A stretch of DNA of 64,000 bases from Cymodocea nodosa (Eukaryota > Streptophyta > Magnoliopsida > Alismatales > Cymodoceaceae): the NCBI GenBank assembly GCA_036874045.1, contig CM072343.1, forward strand, positions 4,732,001 to 4,796,000, written 5' to 3'. The notes under the pieces are model-generated. The model had not been told where the DNA came from and ran no database searches. It saw only the letters and a list, made by a program, of their open reading frames with translations. The position numbers were made by a program, and so were the translations under genes. Positions 1 through 9,785 of the stretch are shown here, piece by piece; within the stretch, counting starts at the first letter, position 1; each line of letters begins with the position of its first letter.

Positions 1-2118
1 CTTTATGTCTATTCTTTCTTTTAGAAGTAAACAAACAACTTTTAATACAATTTAAATATTAATTCCAATTTGTACTTTAACTACAAGTGCATAGTGTCTA
101 TTGTATCAGTGTGCAAGTACAGGTCGATCCCATAGGGAATTGCTGACGAACTTGAGAACTGTTTGCTTGTTAAAAATCAAATTTATATATTCAATAAGCT
201 CTCCGTTGAATTATAGTTAACTCAACGAACTAACCTCATGGACTTAAGTTAACTCCACGAGCCTGACTTTTCTTTCTAATACTACTATTTACAGAAAAAT
301 TCGGCCTACCATTGGATGATTCCATAGATTGTAAATAACATCAATTAAGCTCTTTAATGCTAGTTAACATTGGATTTATCATTGAGCAATACTAACATTC
401 AGATAATTCAAACAGTAACCATTAAAATCTTTAAGTCTTTTGAACGAACCAATTTCAGTAAATTGTAAAACTAAAATAACATAAAACAATCACAACACTT
501 ACAAAGGTAACATTAATCACGATACAACACAAACAATACAACACTCAAATACAACATACAAACATAGATAAATTGTTTTTGGTATTTTTGTTTTAATATG
601 AACATGGAAATGGGCGAAAGGTGAAATGTAAAGTAATCTCACTTGACAGTAAATACTTCCGACACTACTTGCAACGCGATTACACCACTGAAAATTAAAC
701 CACTTACAATTCTGTCTCCTCTCCCTATAGAATCGCGAGTCTAGAATTGCAAGATGATCTCCTCTTTAGCATACAGGCATTAACTCGAAGTCAAGGCTAA
801 AAGCTTTATGATCTCCTGAAATATGAGTCGACGCTTGGTGAAAATGGCTTCCCTTCCCGCGACGCGATCACTCCTCATAGTGGTTGTCAAGCACTGTGTT
901 TGGCTCGGAATCGACCCGACATCAAGCAAGTATCCTCACAGACCTCCAATGGTTGGTGATTATGGTGTGGTGATGGTGATGATGATGGTTGGTGTGGTAT
1001 TTCAGAGAATTGCGACGTCGATCCTCCTCTACACACACTATCCGCCCATCAATCACACACCCTTCTTCTTTTTTTCTTCTTTTCTTTTATATTTATTTAG
1101 TAATAACTGCTTCTGCTTGAATGGTCGGTTGGATTTCCTTCATTCATATCAACGACGATGCTTTCTTCTCCCTACATGATACGTGTAAACGTGGTTTTTC
1201 TCTTCCAACTATCTGTTCCTGCAATTGCTACAGTGGCATATTAGAAAATATAGAGAAATAAGCTGCTAACATAACGCGTTACCTTAGTGTAATATTCATG
1301 TAACTCAACGCGTACAGTTATGCTAACTTAATGAGTTAAACATGTGCATCTCACGTGATATTCTAAAGCATTTAAATTCAACACGTGCATAAATTTAACT
1401 ATCTGATGCTTAGGTGCATTTCGGATACTTATAAACTTAACTCACCGATATATAACTTAAGTAAATCTACCAGATCTCGACACGTGTCAGCAGCAGTTTA
1501 ATCATAAAATAACATTTCAGAGAGTTGCAGGTCTAACTATCCGATGCTCAAATGCATTTCGGATAGTTACAACTAACTCACCGAAAATCTACTTAAGTCA
1601 ATTTCCCAAAATATGACACGTGTCCTCAACTATTTTCTAAATAAAAAGGGATTTTGGAGAGTTACAAGGATAACTATCCGATGCCCAGCTGCAATTTCGG
1701 ATAGTTATAGATAACTCACCGAAAGTTCACTTAAGTCATTCATTATGGTTTCGGCACGTGTACTTCAGGAAATAATAAAATATTCTCTTAAAACATAACT
1801 GTTCGGCAATTTAAACATAACTATACGATACATATTCGGTCTATTAAACATAACTGTCCGAATTTGTTCGGTATGTTAAACATAATTGTCTGAATGATCA
1901 TAAATCCAGATACTTAAGAATTTCACAGCTTGCAACTTACCGACAGTTCATAAATGTACTAAATTAACATTAATTCCCCCAAATTAAGTAAATTCTTCAA
2001 TTAAAGCATATAACAATGCAATTATAACATAATGGCTTAATTCTTATATGATAAGCTAAATATTATGTAATTAGCTATCATTTAACCGTTAATAATATGC
2101 ACTTTTTCATTCTAAACA
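1..2118 (-). mobile_element. LTR of family B (Tat/Athila-like Ty3/gypsy), nearly complete
   Basis: This block matches, in the same orientation, the LTR copies at 55558-57668 and 54546-58692. Shared landmarks are the box AGGTCGATCCCA near 120, the TCTCCTCTCCC block near 715 and the right terminus CATTCTAAACA at 2118. Read on the minus strand the LTR begins TGTTTAGAATG at 2118; its other end lies just beyond base 1. The right edge sits inside an A-family LTR, so B jumped into A here. The 823-1179 open frame recurs in the copy at 56485 and is LTR sequence, not a gene. Family assignment rests on remembered Tat/Athila LTR text and on the polypurine tract of the copy at 58693. Confidence 0.75.
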
Positions 2119-2297
2119 GTGAACCACCTAAAATTCTCTTGTGTTTCTTATCTTTATTTTCGCTGTGCATGATATTTTTATCTGATTATTACTTGTGCAA
2201 ACTAATTAATCAAATTAGTTAGTAAAGTGAAAAATAAGCTTAAATTCACACTGTTCTCCATTCACCCCCCCTCCGATGAAGCTATTCGTTCCTAACA
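2119..2297 (+). mobile_element. 3' end of an A-family (SIRE-like copia) LTR
   Basis: The segment resembles the inner end of the minus-strand A LTR (9786 to about 9960), sharing GAACCACCTAAAA, TTGTGCA, the AATTAATCAAATTAGTTA stretch and CCATTCACCCC. It ends CCTAACA at 2297 and is followed by a primer-binding site. Its 5' part is missing, replaced by the B LTR ending at 2118. Confidence 0.75.
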
Positions 2298-2299
2298 AT

Positions 2300-2311
2300 T
2301 GGTATCAGAGC
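2300..2311 (+). other. Primer-binding site (initiator tRNA-Met type) of the plus-strand A element
   Basis: TGGTATCAGAGC lies two bases after the LTR terminus CA at 2297. This is the standard plant Ty1/copia site complementary to the 3' end of initiator tRNA-Met. Confidence 0.9.
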
Positions 2312-2349
2312 AGGTTGATCTCTTTTTATAGATTTAACCATCTGAGATC

Positions 2350-3878
2350 ATGGCATCTTTTCATAGAGAGGGTCAAAACATCTATCGTCCTCTCCTGTTT
2401 GATGGTATTAATTATAATTACTGGAAAAATAGGATTGAATGTTTCCTCAGAAGCTCAGATGTGAGTTTATGGAAAATGATTGTTCTAAGAATACCTATTC
2501 CACCTAGTCATGAGGATGACTAGACTGAGGAGGATGAGAGAATCATCCAAATGAATGCTCGAGGGCTAAATATTATTTACTGTGCCTTATCTGCTGAACA
2601 ATATAATAAAGTTTCAGCTTGTAAATCTGCTCACGAGGCTTGGAACACTCTTTAAATAACCTTTGAAGGAACCAACCAAGTGAAAGACACTAAAATAAGC
2701 ATTTTACTTAGAAAGCTTGAATTATTTAAAATGCTTGATGATGAAACTATCACTGATATGTTTTCAAGATTCATTGAGATTATTAATGGCTTAAGAGGTT
2801 TGGGAAAGGAATTTTATGTCCGTGAATAGGTACAGAAAATCTTCAAAAGCTTAACTATGAAATGGAAGCAAAAGTCCACATCGATACAAGATTCCAAAGA
2901 CCTCAACAAATACTCAGTAGAGGATCTAATGGGTAACCTGCTGGCCCATGAAGTTCAAATGAAGGAATGGAAAGTTGAGGAAGGTAGTGGTAAAAAGAAA
3001 ACTGAAACAAAGAAAGAACTAGCCTTTCCATCAACACAAGAACTTCAAAGCTCAAATGATGATGAACTTGTGCTACTAGCTAGAAAATTCAGAAAATGGA
3101 TGAAGAAAAAGAATCATGCCAACACATCAAAAAGCAATGCCCCAATATGCTTTAAATGCAAGAAGCAGGGACATATACAACCTGATTGTCCACTGCAACA
3201 AAAAGAAGAAAAAGAAATGAAGAAGAAGAAGAGGAGCTACAAAAAGAAAATGGCATTGAAGGCTACTTGGGATGATAGTAGTTCTTCTAGTAGCTCATCC
3301 AGTTCAGATGAAGAGGTACCAGTAAACATGTGCTATACAGCACAAGAGGTATGTTCTACTTCATCTCAAAGTGATTCTGATGTAGACAATGATAATCTAG
3401 ATGTAAATATTCTTTTGTCTACTGTTTATAGCTTATATGTTAAATGCAAAAGTATAAAAAGGAAATTAAGCATTTAACTACATGCTTAGAAGAAGCACAT
3501 ACTAAACTTGAAAATTTGCATGCTGAAGATACAAAATGCAATAATGATAAATTGACAAATGAAAATGAAAATTTGAAATCATAAATCACTAATCTGAAAA
3601 ATTCTGTGCATAAATTTACCAATGGATAGAAAAGATTAGATCAAATCATTGGTTCATAGAGACATGGCTCAAATAGATTTGGCCTAGGGTATGCTACTCC
3701 ACAGGAAATACCCTACTGTGGTGGTGTTATCCAATCTTATAGAGATGGTATAATAGTGTTTGCCATCAAAAGAAGATCTGGTTCAATGTGGCTGCCAAAA
3801 GGCAATAAACTAAATATTGTCAAGACTAACACTTATGGACCCAAGAAAGTATGGGTACCAAAATCTATTTCTGTTTGA
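2350..3878 (+). pseudogene. Decayed copia gag (UBN2-type capsid, zinc knuckle), plus strand
   Basis: The reading frame opens at the ATG at 2350, 39 bases after the primer-binding site. The N-terminal text (GQNIYRP, NYNYWKNRIECFL) is typical of plant copia Gag. The frame is broken by stops at 2521 (TAG), about 2655 (TAA) and about 2827 (TAG); the longest open part is 2857-3477. A CCHC zinc knuckle (C-x2-C-x4-H-x4-C) is encoded at 3148-3189, followed by a lysine-rich stretch and a poly-serine/acidic stretch. A small indel near 3450 shifts the frame; homology then runs to GPKKVWVPKS at about 3870, the usual Gag-protease junction. No protease, integrase or RT follows on this strand. Gag would form virus-like particles and bind element RNA; this copy cannot. 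Confidence 0.88.
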
Positions 3879-4452
3879 ATTGTAGGATTATATGGTTTAG
3901 GGGGAGTAATTGATCTATAGCTCTAAACCAGTTATGACAATAAAAATTTGGTATTACAAGAGGCACCATAAATTGGTAGAAAGTACTCACTTAGACTAAG
4001 TGGAAATTGTGCCTAAAATCTTGATGCTCAAGGAGAGCAAAATCTGCAGCAACCAGACAAATTGCTCTCTGCATATGTTTTGAAGGAATCTATTGAAGAG
4101 AGAGTTTAAGAAGCTAAATAGTTGGTAATCAGAAGGCAATCAGTTAAGAATCAGTTATGCTATTCTGAAATTAATAATTGGCATCAAAAGTAGCATCAAT
4201 GATTGAATCATGTTCTTTAAAGGAAACAAGACTTGCACGAGCCAAGTTGAATGACTACAAACACAGGGAAATTAAATTCATCAAAGGACAACCAAAATCT
4301 ATAGTAGACAGATTATAGTCTTCAAATTATCTTCTGCAAATAGAAGAACCACTTGAAACAAAGATCTAAGAGAAGATAAACGAATTGGAGTCAGAAGCAA
4401 ATTGATTGAAAATCTTTTATGATATTTTTGATTAACAATTGGTATCAGAGGA
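3879..4452 (+). other. Non-coding A-element remnant with PPT-like and second PBS-like sequence
   Basis: GGTTTAGGGGGAG at about 3892 looks like a polypurine tract right after gag, as if pol had been deleted. A second TGGTATCAGAG lies at 4440-4450 after ATTAACA, which reads like another LTR end plus primer-binding site. It is fused directly to opposite-strand pol sequence at 4453. No gene seen. Confidence 0.4.
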
Positions 4453-6298
4453 ATACCCAACTAGTATGGTAGGTTCTGATTTTGAATCAAACTTGTCTTT
4501 AGCATCTCTAGTATTTAAGACAAAACATTTACATCCAAATATCTTAAAATATCCAACATTTGGTGTCTTATCATACCATAGTTCAAATGGTATCTTATTT
4601 AGCATAGATCTAATATGAGTTCTGTTGGAGATGTGACAAGTTATACCAATAGCTTCAACCCAAAGAAATTTTGGTAGGTCAGTAGCATTCAACATAGTTC
4701 TAGCCATTTCTTGCAATATTCTATTCTTTCTTTCCACAACTCCATTTTGAGTTGGAGTTCTAGGGCAAGAGAATTCATGCAATATACCAAAAGTATTACA
4801 TAGATTTTCGAATTCATAATTCTCAAATTCTCCCCCATGATCACTTCTGATTTTCTTTATTGTCAATTCTTTCTAATTTTGAACCCTTGTGCAGAAATTT
4901 CTGAATTTAATGCATGTCTCATTTTTATGTGCCAAAAATATGACTCAAGTTAATCTAAAGAAATCATCTACAATAACAAGTGTATATTTCCGACCCCCTA
5001 GAGTTGATGTTTGAGTTAGACCAAAAAGATCCAGATGTAATAGTTCCAATGGCTTTCTAGTGGTAATCTCATTTTTGCTATATAAAGAAGTTCTCTTTTG
5101 CTTGCCTAACATACATTCACTACACACCTTGTCTTTCTTGAATTTAAGTTTGGGCAATCCCTTGACTAGATCATTTTTGGATAACTTTTTAAGGATTTTC
5201 ATATTTACATATCCAAGTTTCTTATGCCATAATCAATCATCTTCACTAGATGCTATCAAACAAGAATCATTTGCAGAATTTTCACATGAAAAGTTTAGTG
5301 TATATATTCAGCAATTTCTAAAACCAGTAAATTTTATTTCATTTGTAGCTTGATCAGAATGAAACAATTTTCAGCAGTAAATGAAACATTATATCCTTTA
5401 TCACACAATTGTCCCATAGTTAATAAGTTTTGTTTTAGTCTATTAACATGCAAGACATTCTCAATTCTACTATTTTCAGATGCAATATTTCCTATTATAG
5501 TAATTTTACATTTTTCATTATTTCCAAACTTAATAGATCCTAAATTTAAATTTTTAACTGAATCAAGAAGTCTTCTCTTACCTGTCATATGCTTTGAGCA
5601 TCCACTGTACACAATCCATTTTGTTGTTCGTGCTTGAAGCTCCTTGTCATCCTACATATCATACTGAGATTAAGGCTTTTGGTACCCAAATCTTCTTGAG
5701 TCCACCAAAGTTGGTCCTTAAAACATTTAATTTGTTGTCTCTTAGCAGCCACATATGACTAGATCTTCTTTTGATGGCAAAGACAATAGTGCCATTTTTA
5801 TATGATTGAATCATGCCACCATAATAAGGTAGCATACCCTAAGCCATATTTAATTCCATTATATTGTTGGGATCTTATAATTTTATCTAGTCCTTTTTGA
5901 CCTTGTGTAAATTTGCATATAATATTTTTCAAATCAAAAATTTCAGCTAATAACTTTTTATTTTCTTCTCTTAACTCACAATTATCACAACTATATTTAT
6001 CCATTTTAGTTTTTAAGTTTTTATTTTCAACAAGAGCTTTTTCTAGATCAACAAAAGAATTTTCTAAACAATTATTTAAACCTTTAATATCTTTCTTATA
6101 TTCTTTACATTTAATATATAGACTATCTACTATACAAAGAAGACTATCTACATCTAAGTCATCATTTTCATTTTTTGAACAATAAGGAGAAGTGGAGCAT
6201 ACCTCTTGTGCTGCAAAGCACACGTTGGCTGTAGTTTCATCTTCAGAATCTGAAGAACTACTTGAAGAGCTACTATCATCCTAAGTAGTTTTAAGAGC
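4453..6298 (-). pseudogene. Decayed copia gag C-terminus, protease and integrase, minus strand
   Basis: Read from 6298 downward: a Gag C-terminal region (poly-serine/acidic, then AAQEVCSTS, matching the plus-strand copy), then protease at about 5612-5334, the GAG-pre-integrase zinc region at 5202 (CSECMLGKQKR) and the integrase core at 5060-4453. In protease the catalytic DSG triad reads YSG, so it would be inactive. The integrase acidic residues are still visible in LLHLDLFG, VIVDDFF and GVVERKNR, but the frame is broken between 4945 and 4866. Integrase ends abruptly at 4453 inside ILVGYS, so reverse transcriptase and RNase H are absent. The gag part is cut at 6298 by a B LTR. It is probably the same element as the gag and LTR at 9207-11740. 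Confidence 0.88.
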
Positions 6299-6857
6299 TG
6301 TTTAGAATGAAAAAGTGCATAATATTAATGGTTAAATGATGGTTAATTGCATAATAATTAGCTTATCATACGAGAATTAAGCCATTATGTTATAATTGCA
6401 CTATTATATGCTTTAATGAAAGAATCTGCATAATTTCAGAGAATTAGCATTAATTAAGTATATTTCTGAATTATCGGTAAGTTACAAGATTTTTAATTCT
6501 TAAGTATCCAAATTGTCTATTATTTTGGAGAGTTATATTGCATGTACTAGACAATTATGTTTTAAACAATTAAAGAATATTTTATTATTTACTAGAGTAC
6601 ACGTGTTGAAACCTTAATGCATGACTTAAGTGATTATTCGGTAAGTTATCTGGTAACTATCCGAAATGCATCTAAGCATCGGATAGTTAGGTTTGTAAGT
6701 ATCCAAAATATCTAAACTCGTTAAATTAGAATTATGCATGTGTTGAAATTAAATGTTTTATATGTCAAGTGAGCTGCACATGTTTAACTCATTAAGTTAG
6801 CATAACTATACGCATTGAGTTACTTGAATATACATTGAAGTAACACGTTGTGTTAAT
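6299..6857 (+). mobile_element. Truncated B-family LTR, plus orientation
   Basis: It begins TGTTTAGAATG at 6299 and is the reverse complement, with divergence, of about 1255-2118. It includes the hairpin AACTATCCGA...TCGGATAGTT at 6655-6688. Similarity fades near 6857, so roughly two thirds of the LTR is missing. It sits inside A-family gag. Confidence 0.7.
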
Positions 6858-6978
6858 ATTATGTAGAAATAGAAAATGTAAACTTTCAGATAGTTAACGT
6901 TTCATTTTAATCGAAGATTTATGTTAAAAACTTGTATAGTTATCTACACATGTGTTTTAATGTTTTAAGTTTTCACGT

Positions 6979-9206
6979 GTGTTCCATGTGCATTCGGTAA
7001 TGACGCCAGAATTCTGGGAAGTAGTTGACACTACAAGATTTCTCAGGGAGTCAAAGGAATGGCATACACGACAAAAGATCAAGAACACGACACGAGAGAA
7101 AGAATTAGAAAAGGTAGAATCTGACATCTTCTACTGGAGAAAAGTTTTGGTTGATTTAGATATTAGAATACCTCAAATAATAGAAACAAAAATCAAAGTA
7201 GCAACAGAAGTTGCTATAAATAGAGAAAGGAGAATTAGACCTAACAACGAGGTTGCCCTAGAGTTGATCCGACACAAGTCCAGATTATGGTTCTTACGAG
7301 AAATTGTTGGTTATGTAAGGGGTGTAATTAGGTGGCAACAACAGCATTAGAGGAAAGCAGCAGAAGAACCTATAGTAGAAATGTTGGCTACAGTAGTAGA
7401 ACAGCCAAGACCATCCATTCCATCGCCAAGGCCGTTAGAAAGAGCAGCATTTTTGGGGCCATCAATGTTAGAGGAATGGAGAGAATTCGTAGAGCTTGTT
7501 AAAGTTGCTAAGAACCAAGAAAATTTTGAAGATATGGCAGTGGTAAAGACACATTTACTATATGATGCACTCTACAAGAAAAGGGTCAAAGATAAGTTAA
7601 AGGCCCAATATAAAATTAAAGTAGAACAACATCAAGAAGCAGCTAGATCACTAGTTGCAAAAGAAACTAAAGCTAGTCCTTCGAGACCAATAATTATAGA
7701 AAAAGTGAAATAGGAAGAGCCAATACTTATGGCTGAGAGCCTACAGAGCCTAGTTTTGTAGACTTAGTGTTAGAAGAGGAAGAAGAAGAAGAAGAGGAAG
7801 ATCAGGTACAGTTATTTAAAAGAAGAAAAGGAAAAGAGATAGTACCTGAAGCTCAAGTAGAAATTAAACTTGAGCCTTTACTATCAGTAGGGCATAAAGA
7901 GCCCATTTTTGTAGCTTTATTATCTGAATCTAAGGAGCAGGAGCAGTAGCAACAAGAGCAAAGAAAACAAGAAAAATAGGCTAAAATTAGTTTGCAGCCT
8001 GTACAAATAGAAAAAACAAGTAGGGAAAAATATACTATGGCCGTGACTCCATCCCAATCTACCACAGAGTCGGAAAGAACAGTGACAATGTAGATTGGTA
8101 GTCAGGAGAAAGAAACAAAAGAAGCTAAACAAGTACATACTAAACAAGAAGGAAGAACTCGATAGATTCCACTAAAGAGGGAGAGACTCTTCAGCAAATT
8201 ATTGAAAGAGTACAAGAAAAAAGAGTGGAGAGTTCTGTCGGCTCTCCACCATAGACAGAAGTAGAAACAAGAATATAAGAATCTCCAAATCATTTCCAAC
8301 AAACACAAGTTCAATATTTTGAAGAAGAAATTCAAGAACAACCCCCTCTAGAGCAACAAATCCAAATTCATGACCCATCTGAAGCTACTATTCTAAATGA
8401 AGTTTACTTTTGGAGTCAAGAAGGATACAACAAATATCAAGAGATAAAGGGGTATGATATTATTTACAATAGGCTAGTAGATTAGACTGGAATGGAGGAG
8501 ATTAAAGAATTATTCGAATTTCAAGGCCTACTAAACTTTATTTCTCAGCAGAAAGGGCATGCAGTATATGAAAATTTAGTGCCTTACTTTTATGCAAACT
8601 TGAGAGAGGAAGAAGGAAGTTTAATTTCTAATGTGGAAGAAGCTAATATTCAGATAACAACTGAGCTTCTCCACAACATTTTTGGATTGAAAAATGAAGG
8701 AATTGAAATTCTAGAAGAAACAACTGTAGTGGAATGAACTGAATAGGAAATTAAGCAGTGTTTGGCTAGTGACTCTCGTGTGCTAGTACTTAATAGAATG
8801 AAGTATTTAAATGGAAAGGCACACATGATGGCAACTATACTGGTGAAGACTGTTTATCAAAGACAATGCCACGACATTGAATTGAGTCAATTTGTCAAGT
8901 GGGCCACATATGCAATTCTTAACAGAATACAAGTAAATCGGTTAAAAGTATTCATCTCCAAGCTCAAATCAGTAAAGAAAAAGTTATTTTATGGAGATTT
9001 AATATCAATCTTGATGGTGGACAATATTGACTTCACGAAATGGACATCCAAGAGGATAAGATCTTGAGTCATTTAAATGAAGGAATATAGAAATTATAAT
9101 GTTGTAGTTGCTGTTTCGATTACTGGACCTTCTAAAGACATTATAGGAGTTGTTGAGTGTATAAATCAGTTAGAACAACAATTAGAAAAGCTCCAGAAGG
9201 AAGTAG
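6979..9206 (+). pseudogene. Large decayed ORF of an LTR element; function unrecognised
   Basis: One long coding relic, interrupted mainly by TAG stops (for example after WQQQH near 7350, near 7711, 7948 and 8740) and small frame changes. Visible parts: a basic helical N-terminus (ELEKVESDI; 7000-7350), a proline-containing linker and predicted helices (7381-7710), an acidic and Q/E-rich variable middle (7767-8400), a conserved block at 8492-8737 and its continuation to 9067, and a heptad-like C-terminus (QLEQQLEKLQKEV) ending near 9206. The middle block aligns by eye with the minus-strand ORF at 53916-53686 (xxxFQ(G/W)LL..., YFY(A/S)NL, ISN or SN, LH(N/E)(I/V)(F/L)GLKNE). It vaguely recalls the plant 'putative transposon protein' domain or the extra ORF of SIRE-type elements; I cannot confirm either. 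It follows a B LTR fragment and is cut by A gag at 9207. Confidence 0.6.
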
Positions 9207-9733
9207 ATGAACTTTTGTTTCCACTCTGCTGTTGAGCTTCTCAGAATTTTCTATACTTGTTCACGCATAGAAAATTTCTTTCCCAAACCTCTAAGACTGT
9301 TAATAATCTCAGTAAATCTTGAAAACATTTCAATTATACTTTCATTATCATTCATCTTAAATAGTTCTAATTTTCTCAATAGAATGCTAATTTTTGTATC
9401 CTTTAATTAGCTTGTACCTTTGTGTGTAACTTGAAGGATTTTCCAAGCTTCATGTACTAATTTACATGTAGATACTTTATTATACTATTCAGCTGTAAGT
9501 GCATAATATATAGTATTCAACCCTCAAGCATCCAATTGGATGATTCTCTCATCCTCCTTAGTCAAGTCCATTACATTACTAGTAGGAAGTGTAGTTCCAA
9601 GAACAACAATCTTCCAAAATTTTATATCAGAACTTTTAAGGAAACACTCTATTCTATTCTTCCAATAATTATAGTTGGAACCATCGGATAGAGAAGATCT
9701 ATAGATGTTTTGCCCCTCAGTAAATTGTGCCAT
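9207..9733 (-). pseudogene. Decayed copia gag N-terminal half, minus strand
   Basis: Starts at the ATG at 9733 (MAQFTEGQNIYR), 39 bases inside the primer-binding site, and matches the plus-strand gag from 2350 to about 2878. Stop codons interrupt it below 9524. It ends at 9207 where the large plus-strand ORF begins. About 375 bases of gag found in the plus copy (about 2878-3250) are missing between here and 6298. Confidence 0.85.
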
Positions 9734-9771
9734 TAAATCCAAATGGTCAAATTTTCACAAGGATTAACCTT

Positions 9772-9783
9772 GCTTTGATATCA
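9772..9783 (-). other. Mutated primer-binding site of the minus-strand A element
   Basis: Reverse complement reads TGATATCAAAGC, two changes from the initiator tRNA-Met site TGGTATCAGAGC, spaced two bases from the LTR. Confidence 0.8.
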
Positions 9784-9785
9784 AT

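Noticed and set aside
120-145. AGGTCGATCCCATAGGGAAT considered as a tRNA T-arm
   Set aside because: No cloverleaf, anticodon arm or acceptor pairing around it; it is a conserved LTR box found in all B copies.
823-1179. Open frame beginning MSRRLVKMASLPATRS, repeated at 56485-56805
   Set aside because: Both copies lie at the same place inside B-family LTRs and diverge by frameshift downstream; it is LTR sequence rather than a gene.
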